Source of the DNA: Gymnopus androsaceus JB14
Lineage: Eukaryota > Basidiomycota > Agaricomycetes > Agaricales > Omphalotaceae
Direction: 5' to 3'
Assembly: GCA_009733575.1 (NCBI GenBank)
Contig: ML769657.1
Span: 26,910 to 90,909 of the forward strand
Length of the DNA: 64,000 bases
Shown here: positions 33,633 through 53,075 of the stretch, in pieces
Numbering within the stretch: the first letter of the stretch is position 1
Layout of the letters: each line of letters opens with the position of its first letter
The notes under the pieces: model-generated
The model's input: only the letters and a program-made list of their open reading frames with translations
Databases searched by the model: none
What the model was told of the DNA's origin: nothing
Made by a program: the position numbers and the translations under genes

Positions 33633-36600
33633 TTAGCAATCGAGGTAGAGGTAAACGTAGAGAAAAGCGCTGCACCCTTTATAAGATTGCAGGACCGCTG
33701 TTTGCTGTTCAGTGATAGAAATGATCGAATTAGTCGTTTCACGACCGTCGTAGCTTCTGAATTGGATATTATTGTCGGATGTTCGAGCAGTAAAATGATG
33801 ATTACCATAGTATCCGATTCCTGAAAGTCGATATCGAATGCCAAGGGAGGGAATTGAGAGCACCTGTGAAGGAGAGAGGGAGGCCGGGCCTTCAAACTGA
33901 AACATTAAAATTTGGGGTATTTGCTGGTGTCGTGGTGCGGTGAAACGATCAAGATTACTGACGGAGGAAGTAGCATGGCGTTGAATCCAATCTTGAGTGG
34001 AGGTCGACGTTGAAGAAAGATGTAAACGCGCAGCCATGTCATTTGTAATGGCAACAATGGCCGGAAGACGCACGACTTGGGCGCCAAACGAAACCTCGGT
34101 ATATCCTCTGTCTCTTCCAGGTATGTAACGAGACAACAATTCAGGAAGCGACGCGAGCCGCTGACCGGTACGAGGATATTTTTCAGGACTCACAATCGCA
34201 AGACGATCTCGCCAAGAATCTCTTAAAGTATTCCAAACATCGCGATCGATCGTAAGATCAGGATTGTCGATCAAGATGCTCAAAATAGAAAACATTGTAT
34301 CGTCAACAGCAATTTGGGATTTCCAGGCGCTGCGAGATACATCAGACATACAGGAGTAACAACGGTGGAGTAGCACTAATGCGGTATCATAGGCACAACT
34401 CCAATTATTGGAGTCCCAAGATGGGCCGATAGCAGGAATGACTGGATTTGGAAATCGTTGGGAGCTAGAAGCAGCTGCTGAAGCGGGAAACACGGCAATA
34501 GGAACGGGAGCTGGCTTCGTGGTCGACAATACATTCAATTTCGTAGGTGGACTTCGGTTAGCCTCGATCGCGGTTGCTTTCTTTTTCTTACTGAGAGGCC
34601 CTGCATCACCTTCGATGTGCTTTCGTTTAACCGGCTTCTTTGCTGCTTGAGGGTAGATATACGAGAATTGGACCTTTGAAAATTGGAATCTACGCTCAGA
34701 CTCAGCATCAGGTATACTCCGCAAGGATCCGTCATGAAAGCCCCAATCTACCATAGTATTGTGTTCCATGGCTTCCAGTCGCATGGACTTGAAATACAAC
34801 TCAAAAGGTATCACGGGTTCATTCAAAAAGTTCAAGTTAATCTTGTCAGTTATGTAAAGTCCCTGCCTTGATGTTGCTCTTGAAGTCGAAACGTAGTTTG
34901 CCCATTGCCGGACCCGAAGATTGCATATGACAACATCCAATGTCTGACCTTGCGCTGACTGCCCTGTGACCGCGAAACCTGCCTGGAACGGCATCTGTGA
35001 GCGATTCACTGTCACGCGGACACGACCTCTACCTTGCAAGAATACTGTGGTGTGCATTCGCCACTTCTGCGGCCGTATGGGATAATGATTAGGTGGTAGA
35101 TCAGTCAACTTAAAATTACCGTTTGGAAACTCCACTAACGCCCCAGCACAGTAGCTGCAACCATTGTCGTCAATCTTCATATCTAAACTGCGCAAGTATC
35201 CCCTGGCGCCATTTGTAACACCAAGTTCAGTGCACAGATTTCTGTCTCGCAGTACTACAGGCATGCCAATGTATAGTTTCAGGTAGCCCGGGAGAGACTG
35301 TGACAGAGACGAACTGGAAGTACTGAGAGCAAGTAATTGCTGTTGAACATCCCGATCTGGGAACTCAACCTTCCCTTTTGTACCTCTCTCTTCATTCAAG
35401 TCTGGGTAAATGATAGTGTCATGTGCTGCACACAGTACCATATTGGGCCCTGAATCGTCTGCACACACCGCATCCGCTTTCCACTCATTGATTGCGTGGC
35501 GAATATGATTCGTAGAGACAATGGCAGATGCTAGGTAAGGTTTGCTACCCGCCAAAGTGCAACCGCTGGGATTATCAACGGAACGGATCAATCTCGAGTT
35601 GAAAAGATCAACATCTGCCTCTGTACATTGGCGGACACGCAATCTCAGTACAGCTGCAGCATATTCCGGGTCCGTCTCCATTCGTTTCTGTTCTGTAAGG
35701 GTCACGACACTATTAATAGTTTTCCATCCTAATCGCCCTATCCTTGCCATCGCTTCAGAGTCGGTATTATTTGCAACAGCTTTCAGAGGTTCATATAAAG
35801 GTGTACCTCCAGAAGGCGGGAATTGGTACAAATCCCCAGAGAAAATGATGTTGATCCCACCGAAGAACACGTCTCTTTTTTCCTTTGCCCAACGAAGTGC
35901 AGCGTCAATTTCGGCAAGTAGCTGTGCAGAAACAAGGGATACTTCATCTATGAGCAGTAGGGTAACATCTTTCCATTCATCCCGTAATTTTGCCTGTTTC
36001 AGTACAGACATAATGGCTGTGAAATCTTCCAGGCTTTCACCGGGCTCACGAGTACTTCTCCCATTGCGGGCTCTCTTGACATGTAAACCTAGGCCCTTGT
36101 GGATAGTACTGCCCTCAATCAAACAAGCTGCACCGCCGGTAAGAGCCAAGGCCCTAATGGTGTGATCAAGGCCATAATATTTCATAACTTCTTTTACAGC
36201 CCGAACGACGTGAGTTTTTCCTGTTCCTCCTGGACCAGTCAGGAACATACGAAGCGGATCTTTCGCAATCCATTCTTCATCACTTTCAACATAACGTTTT
36301 AGGAGATTAGTGCAAATGATTTCAAAAGCACGTCGTTGGCCCTGATTTAGAGTAAAGCGTTTCAGGACATCAACCTTAATTGAATCGGAACTGCTTGATG
36401 GTCCACAGTCGGAACCAGACAGATCATCTTTGGGTAACCTTTTGTAATTGTGATCACTGGACGGCAAGGAAGCACTCGCAACTGATAGGTGAGCGGAAGG
36501 TAATGACATCGACTGGGAAGATATGTTTGATTTGGTTTGTCTCGCCTTGACGATTTTCTCTGCCGTGGCTTTCGCCTCCTTCTCCCAACGATCAAGATTG

Positions 36601-39600
36601 TGCAAGGTAATAAGTGGGAGGCTGCGGCAATGTTTGTTGGTTAGCGCAATCGTGTCACTTATAGCCTGATCTGGGGGTTCTAGCCAAAGAGACATATGTA
36701 AATCTCTTTTAAGCAGTACAGCACGTATTTCTGATTGCGACAATCCTACATCTTTCCCATTCAAGTTGACGGCAGTGACAAAGTCATAGTTGTCGTCAAG
36801 TTCATCAAGGCCAAACTTATCGGAAAAGCTACTGGCAGTGGCTGCTTGAGACGCACGCATCAGGGCGGCCTGTTTTTTAAGTCTTTCGGCATCGCGTTGG
36901 TCTTCACATTCATGAACTTCTTCCCAGTTACTGATGACTCGTTTGGCATACAGAGGGAACGAAAAGGATTGAAAGGCGTCATCGACTGTCGTTTGCAAAA
37001 GGGGGTGATTGACACTAAAAGGCTTAAAGTGAGCGAGAAGAAATAATCTGTATTCAGGTGTGCTTTTGCGAGGTACGACAGTGCCTATGATATGGGGAAC
37101 TTTATCTTTGCCGAGGTCGCCCTGCATGATGTTCGTATGTCTAATAATTTGATGCGACAAATGTTTGGGGTGCCCAGGCAGAAGTTCATATCGAGACAAG
37201 ACACCATTTCGGGTCTCAGGAGTATGTTCAGTGAGTGTCCTTTCTTGTGATTGTACAGAGAAGTGCCTGGCAAAGTCATAGAAAGAGACATCTTTCAGTA
37301 AATCAGACCTATACCAATAATCTAACACTTGTCCGGTTTCTTTCAACTCACCCTGTTCATCTACAACTATTTGAACGTGGACGTCATCTTTGGATAAATC
37401 AACATTTTGTTCAACCAGAATAACCTCGTAATGCCGCCGAACAAAGTACAGTAAATTGGCGGAAAGAAGGGGGGTCATGCTATGTGATTGCATTGTGTCG
37501 CCCAAATTGCGAAGGTATCGTACCGCCTGTTGCGCATGTATCTGTTGTTTCCTACCGAAATGGGTTAAACATCTGTGTAATAACCTTTTTGCCTGTCCGA
37601 CTGGGGTATCCTCGAGATCTGCAACTGTAATAGATGCGACGGCCTTGGACAGGATGGAAAGCAGCTGGTCAGTCTTTAAAGGCATTTTCGTGATGTAGTC
37701 GGAGATATAAAACATCGCTGCCTTGGCAGCTTTACCAGATAAAATACATTTGACATCGTGATTATGGCGAGTGCATACGAGAACCACTGGGCTGTGACCG
37801 TTGATATCGGATGATCTTCTAGCAAAGATTATAGAATTGGTTTCGCAGTCAAAGCTAGATATCTCGACGAGATCGTGGGGGAAACCGAAACGACAAGGAC
37901 TACCTGCTGGACGACCTTTGAAGCAGACCGGACGACATACGTGCTTTTGATGCTTTTCTCCTAGCTTTTTATGATCCGCTTCGAACTCCATTTCCCAATG
38001 TAACAGTGATTCCAGGTTGTATTGATCGCAACCGTCATCCTTAAATGGAGGGTTTGGTGGCATTTCAGTACGAGGCTCGTAGTGCTCATCGATCGCAGCA
38101 ATTTCGAGAGCAGGTAAATGATGGTAGATGATGTCTTCAAAGAAAGACAGGAACTGTTGTTGATAACCGGGACATTCCTTCATCTTTTTGTGAATCTCGG
38201 ATGGGTTCAACCCACCATGCAAGAAGAGCAAATAATGTCCATGGAATTGTCCACGTTCAGTAAGCTCAGCCGTTCCGTAGAAAGCATGCAGGCGACCAAA
38301 TACACCACCTATTTCACTGGACCTCCCTTTGTCAAAATCCCATCCGAAAAGGTCTCTGAACAGAGAAACGTACATGAACTCAAAAAAATCTGCAGCTGCA
38401 ACAGGATCTTTCGCTACGCGCAACGCACGCTCAGACCTTCGCTTCAATACATCCGGGAAACGATCACTTAAATCCACCGATTCATCACCATAAATCACTT
38501 GGAATACGGGGGAGTGAACAGCGGATGGATTGAAGGTGAAAAAAAGATGAGGCATACCAAAATAGCCGAAGTAAGAACGGATCTCGTGGCGAACGCTCAG
38601 CTTCGATGCTTGGGAACCAGGGATTTTGGCTGATACAACGTTGACCTCTCGGAGCAAACGGAGAGCATTTTGCTCTTCAATACTGAGGATATCAAGTTTC
38701 CATTCGTCCTTCAGATGTGACGCCAAATTAGACAGAGTGGACGGGGTGACGGAAAGCAAAGCAGGAGCAATGTTAGCAAATTTTTCACTCTTCACAGAGA
38801 AAGAAGTGTGCAAATGTGCGGTACGTCTTTGTATCATATTCAAGACAACGAAAGGGTAAAAATAATGTGAACGGAAGTTGCGCGCAGACTGGTCAAGAAG
38901 GTGCTCTGCATGTGCTTTCAAAGAAACAGGAGGATCACGGCGCCGGTCTTCAAAACCACCTATTCCTAGCGGGAATAACGTAGGGAACATACCAGGGAAC
39001 AGGTTGCGATTGTTATATTCATTGATAGGATCGCGTTCATAGGTTAATAAGACAGGATCGTCGTCCTTGCGCGTGGATTGAGCAAACCCATGTATTGCGG
39101 CGGCAGTTCTATGGCGGCCAGATACATCTGAAGACTCTGGATCATAGATACCCGATCGTTCCAATAAAACATTCTGCTGAATGTCGTCAGAAAGAAGGTC
39201 CCCCGGATGTTGATCGAAACCCGAAGTTTCTTCTTCAAACATAGTCTTGGGGTTTGTTTCATGATCATACACTATGCGTTCTGCGAGGCCAGGTAAAAGT
39301 CCTTCTTCTGGGAAAAGACTAAGAATATTTTCATCGGGATCAGGCATACCATGATATAATCGATTCGATTTAGAGCAATGTTTGAGCATAGAGCGAATTT
39401 TGGACCGTCGAACAAAATAATAAGGTGCAAGCTTTCGAAGATCTTTCTGGTTAAGCTGCCTCGGACCCACAAAGATGATACTAATAAGATCGTTGAGGTC
39501 GGAAGGAGACCAAGGAAGTTGTTTTGCATTGCGAAACATATCCATTGGATGTGCACATGCATTTCCATGCAGCTGAAGAGGATCTTCCTCGGAGGAGGAA

Positions 39601-41030
39601 GTACCATACAATCTTGCAACATGAGCAGTTGTTCTGTATAAACTACAGGCCATTTCTTCAACCCATGTCAAATCCAGAAGATCCTCGGGTAGCTCACCTC
39701 GGTACATGTGATTATTCAATGCCAGTTGAGGCATCTTCGCTCTTGAAAGGGAGCCATAACAATCTAAACAGAAGTATATTTCCACCTCTTTGCAGAGAGA
39801 ATCTTTTGCCCGAATACCTTTAGGATCTAAAAGCAAACCGTCAAGATAGGCATCGATGTAACAAAAACGGGACCTCGGAGTGTGTTTCAGAATGTGGTCA
39901 TCGGTGACCCGCAGAGTCTCGAGACAGGGTGCTTGCGATACGAGTGAGTAGTGACCTGTACGTCGGCGATCTTCCGAGCCACAACAGGCACAGACATCTA
40001 GGGCACGGTATTGGACATTGACCTGGTAAGAATTCACACAATGGAGTATAGTGTCCTGCGGGACATGTTGAGGCCAAACATCCCTAGCTAACTCATTTTC
40101 TGTCGACAGCTTCAATGCTCGTTCCACTCTGGCGTCATGTCGTCGTTGACTTTGCCGTTCCGCTTTAGTGTGATTAGTATTACAATCATTAGAATTAGCA
40201 TTTGGCAGAGCACTGCGCAATATCATCAGCCCATTGAGAACAGATACAGGGTAACCACGATGCGCGAGGATAGCGGAGATAAAACCTTCGAGAGATGTAG
40301 GATGACTGACACAGCGGTAGTTGTAAGCCAGATAGATGTTAATGAGAGTGAAAGGGTCACAAGTGAATAGAGAATGAAAATCGCGTTGAAAGCAAATGGC
40401 AAGGAGGTTATGAAGATCTTTGCGTTGAACTTTCCCTAATCCAAAACGGGAAGTGTTAACATACGTGTGCGTTGCAGCGCCCGTCTTCACTTCTTTCACA
40501 GGCAGCTCTTTAATTAAAAAATCAATATCATTTTGGGGTTGGGCTGCGAAAAAATCGGTTATGGAAAGATTATTGTCTTTATGATACAATGGATGTACGG
40601 AAGAGAAATCTGAAGAACCATGTGGGAAAGAGAGACGGAAAGCGAGTCCAACAATGGCACCGAAACGTTGTATAATGATATCAGCTGCTGCAATGTAATT
40701 AGGTTGAGCAGAAAGCAAAGCGGCAGCATCAGAAACGACAGATTCGATTACAATGTCTTTTGTGGTTCGGTAGTTCTGGGACACCAACGGAAAAAGAATG
40801 TCTGAAGGGAAACGGGAGAGGGATGTACGCTGTATGGCGTGTTGCCGAGACCAAAGGGGTTCTTTATTCAGAGTGTGCAAGAGAAGATCATTTACGTGTT
40901 CCATTTCTTGAAGTATTATAGGTCTATACCAGCAGCTGTGGGCCAGAGGTGGTTTGCGACAAGTTACAATAACGACGCAACCCCTGACTACGGAGGCGGA
41001 CCGGATGACAAGGAGTGTATTACAAGACAT
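33633..41030 (-). mobile_element. Autonomous Helitron: Rep/PIF1-helicase reading frame with a C-terminal cysteine-protease-like domain
   Basis: This is one uninterrupted frame of 2,465 codons (an ATG at about residue 43, MEHVNDLLLH, is an alternative start). The protein would drive rolling-circle transposition. Motifs in order: a zinc-like CACCGS cluster near residue 345; the Rep segment LFFTFNPSA, then the HUH motif as QFHGHYLLF (about residue 930); the two-tyrosine motif YISDYITK (about 1108); helicase Walker A GPGGTGKT (about 1600), Walker B LLLIDEVSLVSA, GDLYQFPP, and the late motif GQSAQGQTLDVV. After a lysine-rich linker (KKKKATAIE) comes an extension with SWDSNNWSCAYDTALVLLH (Cys about 2212) and GYYGNHHF (His about 2411-2412), resembling the Cys and His boxes of ubiquitin-protease-like enzymes. 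All key motifs look intact, so the element may be active or recent. I could not define the TC and CTRR termini. Confidence 0.9.
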
Positions 41031-41578
41031 GGTAATCGGTCCGGGCGAGCACAGTCAGATAAACCATATAAGGAGAGAGATGTCATCGAATATGTCATTT
41101 CTTATTAGAAATTATACGGATAAGAGACTAGATTAACCTAATGTGGATTTTTCTACTGTGGGAAGACCGATCGCAGCAGACAAGGCCCTTTCTCTGCACT
41201 TCGTTTGAGAGTCGGGGATGAAGGTGGGCATTGAATACAACGTACAGCATGCAAGAGATCAGAGAGTGCGCATTCAAGGAAAAAAGAAAGCAATGAGTCC
41301 GAGTCCTTTGCTACATTCCACATGTTCGAAAATATTCAATCAGATCTCTTTGTCGAGAGAGCTTGATCCTCACCAGTGGTATTTACCCTCCTTACGAAGT
41401 CCCCATGCACTGGAGGACTTGTGTCTTCTACGCAACGCGGTTACCGACACTCGCGTGGGCAGTCTTGAGGCTTTGTAAATCACTTTGGCAGCGACAAGCC
41501 TCGTCTCTGTTGGAACTATTGAGAAAACACACACACATGCAACATTTTAGAGCGTGGCATCATCCCTCATGGATTTAC
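41031..41578. other. Spacer between the Helitron and the duplicated segment
   Basis: No gene recognised. It probably includes the 5' flank or terminus of the Helitron. Short plus-strand frames (for example 41218-41478) have no domain. Confidence 0.3.
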
Positions 41579-41731
41579 TGATCGCAGTATGACTGGCTAG
41601 TAAGAGGAAGAAAGACTCAAATTATAATTGAACCATGGTACCGGCGTGTAAATCTACTTATTGGTTTATACATACAGAACAGTATACTCTCGGAAGCGCA
41701 AGTCTGATTCGAAGAGCTGTAGTACCCTCTG

Positions 41732-43521
<1,790 letters not shown>

Positions 43522-44080
43522 TTAAGAGGAAGCTAGTTCGGTTCGAAGCCTGAGATGACATACTTAGTCCTAGGGGTCGGTCATGTAAACGCCTCATTAA
43601 TTCCTTGACCATGGGGTTGGGTAGCTGACCAAACCTAGAAGTTACACTAAGAATTCTCGATGAGAAAACAATTTGGGTGCTGATTAGCAATCGACTTGAC
43701 AATCTGAACACACTACTGGCTACTAAGAAGTAAAAGGAAGTAAATCAGAGCAATATAACAGCCTCCAGCGCTGATGCAGAAGAAAGACTGGTTCCCTGAG
43801 AGAACAGAAGATCCCTAATCGTGTAAGGAGTAAGTAGTCTCAATTATCTGGAAAGGTGGGACATCTGAGCATCTGCAGAACATAATAACTTACCGAGAAG
43901 GGGTGGGTAGTACCAGTGGCGTAAGAACACACGTGCTCGAAATCGAGGTAGAATACCAAGTTCAAACCAATATAGAGAGGTGAGCGAGGGAAGAGAGAAA
44001 AGACAAATTTCTGGCTAGGATTGCCTTTCGCGACGATGATGGTTTGCAAACATGAGTAATCTCATTTGACTTAAGACCTA

Positions 44081-44104
44081 GATAGATAGATAGATAGATA
44101 GATA
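44081..44104. repeat. (GATA)6 microsatellite
   Basis: Six perfect GATA units lie upstream of monooxygenase copy A. The corresponding part of unit B lacks the array, so the expansion (or loss) followed the duplication. Confidence 0.9.
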
Positions 44105-44803
44105 CACAGCGTGGTCCCGACTCGGAACTGCCGGAGGCGATGGGGATTGTGACTAGTACATCGTAAATAATTTACCAGTTACTGGGTGCGCTACTCCCTC
44201 CCTCAACCGCGCCCTCCCAATTGCTCCTAAACGAGCTCGACCCACGTTGGAGAAGGTAGATTTTCGGCACAACGGGAGAAGCATACAAAAGCGAAATAGA
44301 AGCTCAGTGCACCGTGTTCAACTGCGTAAGTATCAATCAAATCGTAAAACAGAGCACGATGTGAAGTTCCTCAGCTCTGGTGTCAGGCCGGGTGTTTCGT
44401 AATCCCTTCCCCCTAGTGTACCAAGGAGAGATGACAAGCGTATTCGGCGATATGGAGTACCGAGCAGAAGTCGATGTCGAGACTAGTGACAGGGAAGCAG
44501 GTCTGCGTAGAATGGAGGGGATGGTTAGAGTTAGAGGGAGAAGTCGATGGCACATCCACACTGACTGCAAGCCCGACGGAGTCGGGAATTCAGATAATGA
44601 GCGCTTAGTATCCTGAATCCCAATGTATGCACGCCATGGAAAATTGAGAAGGACTGAACAACTTGGCGTAGCCAGTCGAGCCTGACTGTCCTGTTCGAGC
44701 GCAGCGCAGTTGTTGGTCTGTAACAGCAACGAACGGCCTAGTCTCTAGCTCGTAAGCAGATTATACACGAGCAAGTACTTGGCCGTACTCACTCTATGTA
44801 TGC

Positions 44804-45867
44804 TAGGGGTTAGGGGAAGGAAGGTGCATGAACGAGAAGAAAGAGACACGCGACGAGCACACACCCGACCGACATAGCAGTCGCCGATGCGCAAAGAAAG
44901 AGGGCGAAAATAACAGAATTGAGTATGAAGGCCATTGAACGCGGACTAAGCTGAAAAGACTCGGAAGTGCGGTGATCGAAGTACTACTACTTGCTGAAAA
45001 TTAATCGAGCGACCTTGGTCCATTTTATACCAGAGCAAAGGCAGTGGAAACGAGCGCTTTTCATGATTGTTTTTTTTGGTATTACAGATCGTAGCTTTGA
45101 TGTTGGTCGAAGAGCTTACGGACGGGAAGGAGGGAATACAATGGCTCTTGGCGATGTACCCGAAGCGTTGAGCGTTTCTCAGAGATGCTTAGACAATTCC
45201 ATGCCTTGTGAATACAGTAATGATAATCATGCAATGGTAGTAAACCCGATGCAGTTGTGTGCTTTCGTTGCGACGAATCCATGTCGCAGTCCAGGGCCAA
45301 ATGAAAGTGGATCCACTGGATCCGACTAGCGTTGAGCGCTGTTCAAGCTTGGGTACCAATTGGTGATGCATTTTAGGGCAGTGGAAAGGTTGCTTAATTG
45401 CCTCTCGTCCTCATCGCGATCGAAGGTGCTAAAAATTCACGTAACTTCATTTTGGTGCGGAGCCGGAGTGTGAGAGATCTCGTAGTTCTTGGAAATGCAG
45501 TCACCTTAGAGAGCGTGGCAGTCGAAAGAGAAGATGCCAGGTATGAGATCATTGATTGGTATTAGGATGATAATTTTATTTAACACAAGTTTTGCATAAG
45601 GTTGTCGAGCTGTCGCTACCGTGAAAATTGAAATAGCGAGCGTCGTCCTCGGCCTTGAGTTCCTCCAGTACTCGAGAGTTCGAAAAAAAATAAGTCATGG
45701 GCGCGTCGCGCAAGATGGGCAAAGAAGGAACTAAAAGATCCAGCGACGTACGAGGCTGAAAATTCCCCAGTTATGATTATTTCTTTTTTCCGCACTACCT
45801 CCCTCATTCGCCGTTACCTCCCAGGATCTATGCTGCTCCCTAAAATATCTCTCCCACTCGTTGTTAT
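44804..45867. other. Spacer between the duplication units
   Basis: No gene recognised. A 112-codon plus frame (44991-45329) with antisense frames lacks domain features. Confidence 0.3.
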
Positions 45868-48791
<2,924 letters not shown>

Positions 48792-49312
48792 AAAGAATTG
48801 GGGCGAATTAGCTCAGCTATGAGTCAAACTAAGCTATCTGCCTTCAGTCAACCTGGACTATATGAATTAAACGACGGAAATGAGCTTCACTGCCATTATA
48901 TATAAAGGAAGTGCGTCATCTTGAAAGACCCGTCTGGACAACGTTTGGATGGGAGAGCAGATGCTGTCTGTTCATGTCAGTCTGATAGAAACATAGGATA
49001 TACTCGTAACCAGTGACGTGCTTTCAGCAGTGAGCTTCACTTGGAGCCAATTTGGAGGCCAGTCTTGGAGAGGTTCGGAGTATCAGCATCTTTGTGCTCA
49101 GCCTTCAGCTTGCTCAGCCTCCAACTGAAGTAAAAGTTGGAGGCTGAAACGCGTCTCGCGTAAGCGCCAAACCGGCTCTCGGCACGAATCGCCGCCTTTA
49201 TCAAAATTTCTTTTCCCATACCCTCTTGCTAAGCGACCGTCACTTAGACTGGTTTTTACTTTCTTTCTCAACTCTCAAAAAAACTTTTTTCCCGTCTTAT
49301 TGTCGATATAAT
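48792..49312. promoter_or_regulatory. 5' region of the DED1 gene
   Basis: No gene recognised. Pyrimidine-rich tracts at 49255-49300 (TTTTTACTTTCTTTCTC, then TTTTTTCCCGTC) directly precede the start, a usual layout for a highly expressed fungal gene. Confidence 0.4.
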
Positions 49313-51429
<2,117 letters not shown>

Positions 51430-53075
51430 TCAGCTCTCCTTTCGAGCCTTGGACAGGTCGCCTGGCTCATACGCTCGCTATGCTTCCTGTCATGAGCCGC
51501 TTGTCGCGGCTTACTATGCTTATTTTACGACAACTCACGCACCCACGGATTCTCAGCAGAAGCAGGACAAAAACCTCAAACAAAACGTTATGCGTCGGCG
51601 GCTTTTAATGCCATAGAAATCATTGCCGTCGACATTCTCTCCATATTTTCATTCTTCGTCTTATTCATCTCGATTCCGATCCGACTCTCATGCGCTGCTC
51701 TCAACCAAACAACAAATTGTCTCGTCTCGTCATCAAACATGCTGCTCGTTTCGTCGTTTTCTCCAATTGTTATATTATCAACATCATCCCACACGGCGTT
51801 GTACGAAGTGTACAACCTCACCCTAATTTCCTTGATTCGCATACACATCACAAGCATTAGACGTGGGACCATCTCGACACGAGCATCATTTTTATCCCAG
51901 TATTTTTTTTCCATGCATTTTGCAATATCAGTCTTTTCAAATCGTTTCGCGATACATTACATTCACCCATTATACCCTGCATCTCTTCCCTCCTCCTCCT
52001 CTGCATTTTGTATTGCGACACGTAACGTAGAACGATAGACATGGACGTATTTTGTCTGGTTGTCTGTCTGTTTTCCTTTGGACTGGTATACCCCCCCCCC
52101 CACATTAGATACGATACATACATACGAGACAATTTTTTTTTTGCATCTTACATCAGTGTAGTGTTTAGAGTATCGCATTTGTATTGTTATTACTTTACAA
52201 GGGTCTTTGTAGTCGAGATTTTTTTCCCTTTTTTCTTCTTTGCCTCGTTCCGCTGCTTTCGATATTATACGTATACTCTGCTGCTTCTGTTTCCGTAGGC
52301 TATAGTTAGTTACAATACACATTCTTGGAACTTTGGTGGAGTTTCGTCCGATATGTTCAACACTCAAGCTCAAGAAAACAGAAACGGGTATAAAATGCTC
52401 GTCCATCTTTAATTTGGGGGGCTCTATTGTACACTGCAACTAAGCCTCTTCTTTCTCAGACGAGTCGCTACCAGCAAAGTCAAAATTCCTCGAATCGTAA
52501 ATGATAACTTGCATGATAACAGGCTTCGCGCTTATGGCTGAAGCCCTTCTTCTGCGAGGTAATGCGCGCGAGCTGGCCCTTTGCATGCATCGGCTCGGAT
52601 CCCTGGAGGGAACCCGGCCGGGGGATGTTGGTAATAACTCGTTAAATCCACAACGCTCTCTTGCCAAAGGGATTTCGGAAAGAATGAGAGGAGGGGGGCA
52701 CGGATGGAGGATAAGAAAGAGAGCGCGCGCGAGTTGTTATCCTCGATATCGGACAGGAAAGTCATCGACGATGAAGCAGTAAAGGTGATGGGCATGTTGA
52801 GCAGTAGATGAAATGCAGTATGTGCTGTAATTGCACGAGACGAGAGTAACTTGAAATCCCTGAGGAAAAAAGCTTTAGTTCGTAAAACGCTACCCAAGTT
52901 CACCTACCTCAGGAATCTAATCCAGTCACACTCCGGTTTCCAAAACAAACACATCCCCAACACGGTTCCCTAGAACTATCCTCCCGCTCACTTCACCCAA
53001 GGCGCAGTGTGTGATATCCTCTTTGTATGGCAATAGCCAACGAGATGCCGTCAGTTCAAGAAACAGCCTATGTAG
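51430..53075. other. 3' UTR-like region of DED1 and spacer
   Basis: No gene recognised. It contains a run of 11 cytosines (52091-52101) and many T-rich tracts. Frames of up to 158 codons on both strands are not supported by composition or domains. The left part is probably the long 3' UTR of DED1. Confidence 0.4.

Noticed and set aside
41031..41578. Exact Helitron 5' terminus
   Set aside because: Several TC dinucleotides are possible, but no convincing paired CTRR end with a hairpin was found on the other side, so no boundary is claimed.
44081..44104. GATA repeat as a binding array for the GATA factor in this window
   Set aside because: It is a simple microsatellite found in only one of two duplicated promoters; nothing shows it is a regulatory site.
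51588..52439. Several 90-158 codon frames downstream of DED1
   Set aside because: They overlap on both strands, are T/A-biased and lie in what looks like the DED1 3' UTR.
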